From Verrucomicrobiota bacterium (lineage in GTDB: Bacteria; Verrucomicrobiota; Verrucomicrobiia; Chthoniobacterales; UBA10450), in NCBI GenBank assembly GCA_003217895.1, contig QHMS01000205.1:1-36474 (forward strand): a stretch of 36,474 nucleotides of DNA, read 5' to 3'. The notes beneath the pieces are model-generated. The model saw only the letters and a list, made by a program, of their open reading frames with translations, made no database searches and was not told the DNA's origin. Positions 33,297 through 36,474 of the stretch are shown piece by piece; the first letter of the stretch is position 1; each line of letters opens with the position of its first letter. The translations under genes were made by a program, and so were the position numbers.

Positions 33297-34589
33297 CTAT
33301 TCGTAGCGCAGGGCCTTCACCGGATCGAGGCGCGCGGCGAAGTAGGCAGGAATCAGCGCGGCAACTGAGCAGATAAAGAAGGCGCTGATGCAAATAATGG
33401 CAACGTCTCGCGGAATGACTTCCGCGGGAATGGATGAAAACTGATAGACTTCGCGTGGGAAAATCTCGATGTGCAGCGTCGAAGCGAGCCAGTGACTGAA
33501 TTCGTTCCGATAGCGAATCAACGTCATCCCAAGCCCCAGACCGGTAAGGGTTCCAAAGAGACCGACGACTGTTCCCTGGCCGAGAAAAATCCAGATGATT
33601 TGCGCGATATTCGCTCCGAGCGCCTTCATGATTCCGATCTCGCGTCGCTTTTGCACGGTCACGGTGATCAGCGTGCTCATGATTCCGAATGCCGCCACGA
33701 CGACGATAAAGAACAATAGAAAGAACATTACCGTGCGCTCGAGCCGCACTGCTTCAAAGTATTGGCGGTTCATCTCGATCCACGTCTGAGCATATTGTGG
33801 CGGCTCGAGAAATTGTTGAATCGCCTGTTTGACCCGTTCGGCGCCGTAGGGGTTATCGGTCTTGACGGTGATGCCGTGCAACGCGTCACCCAGACCGTAT
33901 AACTCCTGCCCGGTATAAACTGGAACGAGAAGAAACTCGGAATCGTGCAAGTAATGACCGGTCTCAAAAATACCGGTCACGGTTAGTTCTTTTGGCAGGA
34001 TCACGTCGCGTAATTCGTCGACGACCTTTTTTTCGTCTTCGCCCTTGGCGTTCTCGAGTTTCTTAATGGTGTCGAGCATCTGACCCACATTACCGGGCGA
34101 ATACACCGTAATCTTGTCGCCGACACTTACCTGTAATTTTCGCGCGAGCTCAATCCCGAGCACGGTGGATTCACCCTCCAGATCGAGCTTGCCGTATTTG
34201 ATGAATTTTTGGAGGGGGATGACTTTTTCTTCCTGCGCGGGATCGATACCGCGAATCAACGGCGCGAGCCGCCGATTTTGAAATTCCACGATCACTGGTC
34301 CTTGGATGTAGGGCGCACTCGCGACGACGCCCGGCGTATTGTCGATCTTCGTTTTGAGTGTTCGCCAATCGCGCAAAACGTCCTCGGAGCTCACGAGAAT
34401 ATGCGCATCGAAATCGATCACTTTTTGGCGTAGCTCCCGGTCGAACCCCGTCATTACCGAAATCACAAGGATCAGCACCGTCACGCCGAGCATCACGCCA
34501 AGAACCGAGATCAGTGTAATGATCGACAGAAACGTGCGCTTCGGTTTGAGGTACCGCAACGCCAGGAAAAGACTAAATGGAAGCTTCAA
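33297..34589 (-). CDS. Lipoprotein-releasing ABC transporter permease (LolC/LolE family)
   Basis: A 430-residue permease starting at TTG 34589 (MKLPFSLFLALRYLKPKRTF) with AAGGA just upstream. One N-terminal membrane helix (SVLGVMLGVTVLILVISVMT) is followed by a large periplasmic MacB-like domain, then three C-terminal helices including FFLLFFIVVVAAFGIMSTLI, and the cytoplasmic KRREIGIMKALGA coupling helix. The end ARLDPVKALRYE is typical. LolC/E with LolD extracts mature lipoproteins from the inner membrane and passes them to LolA. lolD is not beside it. LolC, LolE and a merged LolF-like form cannot be told apart here. Confidence 0.9.
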   Translation of the reverse strand: MKLPFSLFLALRYLKPKRTFLSIITLISVLGVMLGVTVLILVISVMTGFDRELRQKVIDFDAHILVSSEDVLRDWRTLKTKIDNTPGVVASAPYIQGPVIVEFQNRRLAPLIRGIDPAQEEKVIPLQKFIKYGKLDLEGESTVLGIELARKLQVSVGDKITVYSPGNVGQMLDTIKKLENAKGEDEKKVVDELRDVILPKELTVTGIFETGHYLHDSEFLLVPVYTGQELYGLGDALHGITVKTDNPYGAERVKQAIQQFLEPPQYAQTWIEMNRQYFEAVRLERTVMFFLLFFIVVVAAFGIMSTLITVTVQKRREIGIMKALGANIAQIIWIFLGQGTVVGLFGTLTGLGLGMTLIRYRNEFSHWLASTLHIEIFPREVYQFSSIPAEVIPRDVAIICISAFFICSVAALIPAYFAARLDPVKALRYE

Positions 34590-34643
34590 TTTCCTTCTAG
34601 CGTGGCGGCAAACTCACTGGGATTCAACCGCGCGTGCGCTAGC

Positions 34644-35003
34644 CTATTTCAACGCGTGCGCCCTAAGCTCTTCCAGCGTGACAAATTCGAGCGCCGAAGC
34701 ATGGGTGGCTTCCAGATCGACAGGAGCGGCACGGTTGTGATTCAGTGCGTCTTTCCAGCGCGTGACGCAGACGCACCATTTGTCGCCCGGTGTTAGCCCG
34801 GGGAAACCCCACTCCGGATGCGGCGTGACCAGGTCGTTCCCATCGAGCACGGAAAAATCCAGAAACTCCTGTGTGACTTGAACGCAAACGGTGTGCTGCC
34901 CGACATCTTCCGGACCTGTTCGACAAAAGCCGTCGCGGTAGAATCCGGTCATCGGGTTGCGGCAACAACATTTCAATTCTGTTCCCAGAACATTTGTCGG
35001 CAT
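34644..35003 (-). CDS. DUF2237 family protein
   Basis: From ATG 35003 it has 119 residues, the usual length. The family features are visible: NVLGTELKCCCRNPMTGFYR, DGFCRTG, GQHTVCVQVTQEFLDFS, LVTPHPEWGFPGLTPGDKWC, and a C-terminal VDLEATHASALEFV. The clustered cysteines (CCC, then C in DGFC and WCVCV) suggest metal binding. The function is unknown. The frame reaches 35096 but the extra residues are unlike the family. It lies 54 bp upstream of the LolC/E gene on the same strand. Confidence 0.9.
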   Translation of the reverse strand: MPTNVLGTELKCCCRNPMTGFYRDGFCRTGPEDVGQHTVCVQVTQEFLDFSVLDGNDLVTPHPEWGFPGLTPGDKWCVCVTRWKDALNHNRAAPVDLEATHASALEFVTLEELRAHALK

Positions 35004-35100
35004 AAAAGAAAATAACGGGTTAGAGCGACCTATTAAACAGCACTGCCATATTGAGCGTAGCGCAACATCTCGATTTATTTCTCCGTACAGAAACAATCAG

Positions 35101-35127
35101 AGATTCTTCGCTTCGCTCAGAATGACA
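35101..35127. repeat. Half-copy of the element found at 444-539
   Basis: AGATTCTTCGCTTCGCTCAG followed by AATGACA is a cleaner version of the right arm at 501-537 (GATCCTTCG ... GATGAC). No left arm is seen nearby. It lies upstream of the VOC gene in the 172-bp gap after the DUF2237 start. Confidence 0.5.
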
Positions 35128-35175
35128 TGAGGAGAGTGCTTGTAATATTTAAAACTTTACCGAGGAAGAACGACA

Positions 35176-35631
35176 ATGCCAATACCCGCCAAGTACGTTC
35201 ACACAAATCTGATTGCCAGAGATTGGAAAAGATTGGTTCGCTTTTATACCGACGTATTCGGATGCAAGCCCAAAGATCCCGAACGCGATATGTCCGGCTC
35301 TTGGCTTGATAGCGTGACCTCGCTTGGGAACGCGCATCTTACCGGGGTTCATTTGCGTCTGCCGGGGTACGAACAGGATGGACCGACGTTAGAGATCTTC
35401 AGCTATGATGAACTCGTTGAACGCGGCATGCCAGCCGCGAACCACTGCGGGTTCGGGCACATTGCATTTGCGGTTGACGATGTGGACCAGGCGTTGCAGG
35501 CAGTGATTGCGGCTGGTGGCGGGGTCGTCGGAAAGATTGCTACAACCGAATTACCAGGCGTCGGTGTCCTTCGCGTTGTCTATGCGCGAGATCCCGAAGG
35601 CAACATCGTCGAGCTGCAAAAGTGGAGTTAA
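35176..35631 (+). CDS. VOC (glyoxalase/bleomycin-resistance fold) protein
   Basis: A 151-residue protein with AGGAAG about eight bases before ATG 35176. Two paired beta-alpha-beta-beta-beta units are seen: KYVHTNLIARDWKRLVRFYT with VFGCKP, then GFGHIAFAVDDVDQALQAVI with YARDPEGNIVELQKWS. Candidate metal ligands are H in the first strand, H and E in the second half (GHIAF, NIVELQ). Substrate unknown; the fold covers glyoxalases, dioxygenases and resistance proteins. The next gene starts six bases after its stop. Confidence 0.9.
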   Translation: MPIPAKYVHTNLIARDWKRLVRFYTDVFGCKPKDPERDMSGSWLDSVTSLGNAHLTGVHLRLPGYEQDGPTLEIFSYDELVERGMPAANHCGFGHIAFAVDDVDQALQAVIAAGGGVVGKIATTELPGVGVLRVVYARDPEGNIVELQKWS

Positions 35632-35637
35632 CCTCGC

Positions 35638-36171
35638 GTGTCCACACGAATCGTCATTGCTTACTGGCTCATTCCGGCGGAGCCAGCGCGCAGCTTTTTT
35701 CAGGGAGTGATCAACGATCTCGCGCGGCGATACGACGCATCTCTCTTCGAGCCGCACGTGACCGTTCATGTGGGATCGAATCGCGCAGATTCCGCTGGAG
35801 GTGCGATCTCACAAGCCGCGCGCGTTTGCAAACCAATCAAACTCAAAGCGCTTGAGATCGGTCACTCCAGCGAGTTCATCAAAACGCTCTTTGTGCAATT
35901 CGCGCTGAATACAGAACTGCGGCGACTCAATGAAATCATTCGCGACGCAGCGCAGGATTCCTCCCACTACGAGCTCAAACCGCACTTGAGCCTGCTCTAC
36001 ATGAAAATGCCGGCTCCAGCGCGTCGCCAATTGGCAGATTCGATTAAGGTGCCGTTTTCGGAAGTTACTTTCGATGCACTTAGGGCCGTCCGCTGCGTTT
36101 CACCTACGCGAACATGTGCCGAAGTGGAAGCGTGGCGCGCGGTAGCGACAACACAGCTGTTTGCGCGGTGA
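35638..36171 (+). CDS. 2H phosphoesterase / 2'-5' RNA ligase-like protein
   Basis: A 177-residue protein from GTG 35638. The two H-x-T/S motifs of the 2H superfamily are present: H40 in EPHVTVHVG and H116 in KPHLSLLYM, 76 residues apart, as expected for two lobes facing each other. The N-terminus IVIAYWLIPAEPARSFFQ resembles cyclic phosphodiesterase-like members, which open 2',3'-cyclic phosphates on RNA or ADP-ribose products. It is coupled to the VOC gene. Whether it acts on RNA is not determined by sequence. Confidence 0.85.
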   Translation: MSTRIVIAYWLIPAEPARSFFQGVINDLARRYDASLFEPHVTVHVGSNRADSAGGAISQAARVCKPIKLKALEIGHSSEFIKTLFVQFALNTELRRLNEIIRDAAQDSSHYELKPHLSLLYMKMPAPARRQLADSIKVPFSEVTFDALRAVRCVSPTRTCAEVEAWRAVATTQLFAR

Positions 36172-36175
36172 TGCT

Positions 36176-36474
36176 TCAACGCTGCGAAGCCGTAGGCGTC
36201 GGGCTCAACTCCACCGGCGTCGATGCAATCGCTGGCGACGGAGCTGCAGAAGTGGCCGCGAGTCTTGTTTTCGCTTCGTCGAGCAATTTCTCCTCTTCTG
36301 GATAAATCTTTCCGTTCTCGGCTGCCGCGATGTACTCCTGTGCGCCGCCGAGTTGGTTTGCCTCAGCCAGCAACAGCGCGACATAAACGGCTGCATGCTG
36401 GTCATGCAACTGGTCAGGCGGCAAATTCTGCACAATCGCAAGCCCCTCGGAGTTTCTGCCGAGACGAGAGAGGG
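36176..36474 (-). CDS. TPR-like repeat protein, C-terminal part, cut by the window edge
   Basis: The frame is open from base 36474 (LSRLGRNSEGLAIVQNLPP) to a stop at 36176-36178. Helix pairs DQHAAVYVALLLAEANQLGG and AQEYIAAAENGKIYPEEEKL look like a TPR or Sel1-like unit that ends the repeat domain. A Pro/Ala/Ser/Thr-rich tail (SAAPSPAIASTPVELSPTPT) follows. The GTG at 36433 is internal, not a start. It is convergent with the 2H gene, four bases apart. Confidence 0.65.
   Translation of the reverse strand, partial: LSRLGRNSEGLAIVQNLPPDQLHDQHAAVYVALLLAEANQLGGAQEYIAAAENGKIYPEEEKLLDEAKTRLAATSAAPSPAIASTPVELSPTPTASQR

Noticed and set aside
1-36474. tRNA, rRNA or complete insertion sequence with transposase
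   Set aside because: No cloverleaf-like segment, rRNA motif or transposase-like protein was recognised on either strand; a dedicated tRNA/rRNA scan would settle it.

Overview
The window reads as a chromosomal segment from a Gram-negative bacterium. It has lipid A synthesis (LpxK), lipoprotein export (LolC/E-type permease), the beta operon, S2/EF-Ts, bacterial homoserine kinase and TyrRS. The family mix (DUF2723 protein, LigD pieces, DUF2237, DUF885) and the many short palindromic repeats beside genes suggest Verrucomicrobiota, perhaps a Chthoniobacterales-like soil lineage. That placement is inference; there is no rRNA gene in the window to test it. No tRNA, rRNA, CRISPR array or complete insertion sequence was found.

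Layout. 1-4050: a secreted DUF885 protein leaving the left edge on the minus strand, a repeat element, a DUF2723 membrane protein and an exported amidohydrolase. 4076-14270: the beta operon rplA-rplJ-rplL-rpoB-rpoC, without rplK. rpoB is broken by an apparent deletion of about 85 bp. Hairpins lie in the rplJ-rplL, rplL-rpoB and rpoB-rpoC spacers. 14277-16343: PduO-type cobalamin adenosyltransferase, rpsB, tsf. 16466-18394: a LigD with phosphoesterase and ligase domains, followed by a decayed duplicate of its own 3' end. 18462-23052: a coupled glycosyltransferase / glycogen debranching pair, then purS-yqaE-purQ packed end to end. 23061-27337: a possible tiny ORF, an SRPBCC-like protein, tyrS, a secreted hypothetical, dodecin, a DUF883-like membrane protein and an RlmI-like methyltransferase, with two MITE-like palindromes. 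27470-30563: thrB, lpxK and a stand-alone LigD polymerase domain. 30595-36474: two small membrane proteins, three cupins (the first fused out of frame onto a membrane-protein gene), a putative molybdenum carrier protein, a LolC/E permease, DUF2237, a VOC protein, a 2H phosphoesterase and a partial TPR-like protein at the right edge.

How the genes work together. Most are housekeeping: transcription and translation, purine and threonine synthesis, lipid A and lipoprotein trafficking, glycogen turnover. The two LigD pieces together supply the three activities of bacterial end joining, but no Ku gene is present here.

The most distinctive signal is the population of short non-coding palindromes. 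Several share exact 10-14 bp blocks. One lies inside the ligD reading frame, one forms the apparent N-terminal extension of the DUF2723 reading frame, one forms the whole tsf leader, and one sits between convergent genes where it probably ends transcription. I see no convincing new multi-gene system. The notable points are these repeats, the rpoB lesion, the ligD remnant and the cupin/membrane-protein junction.
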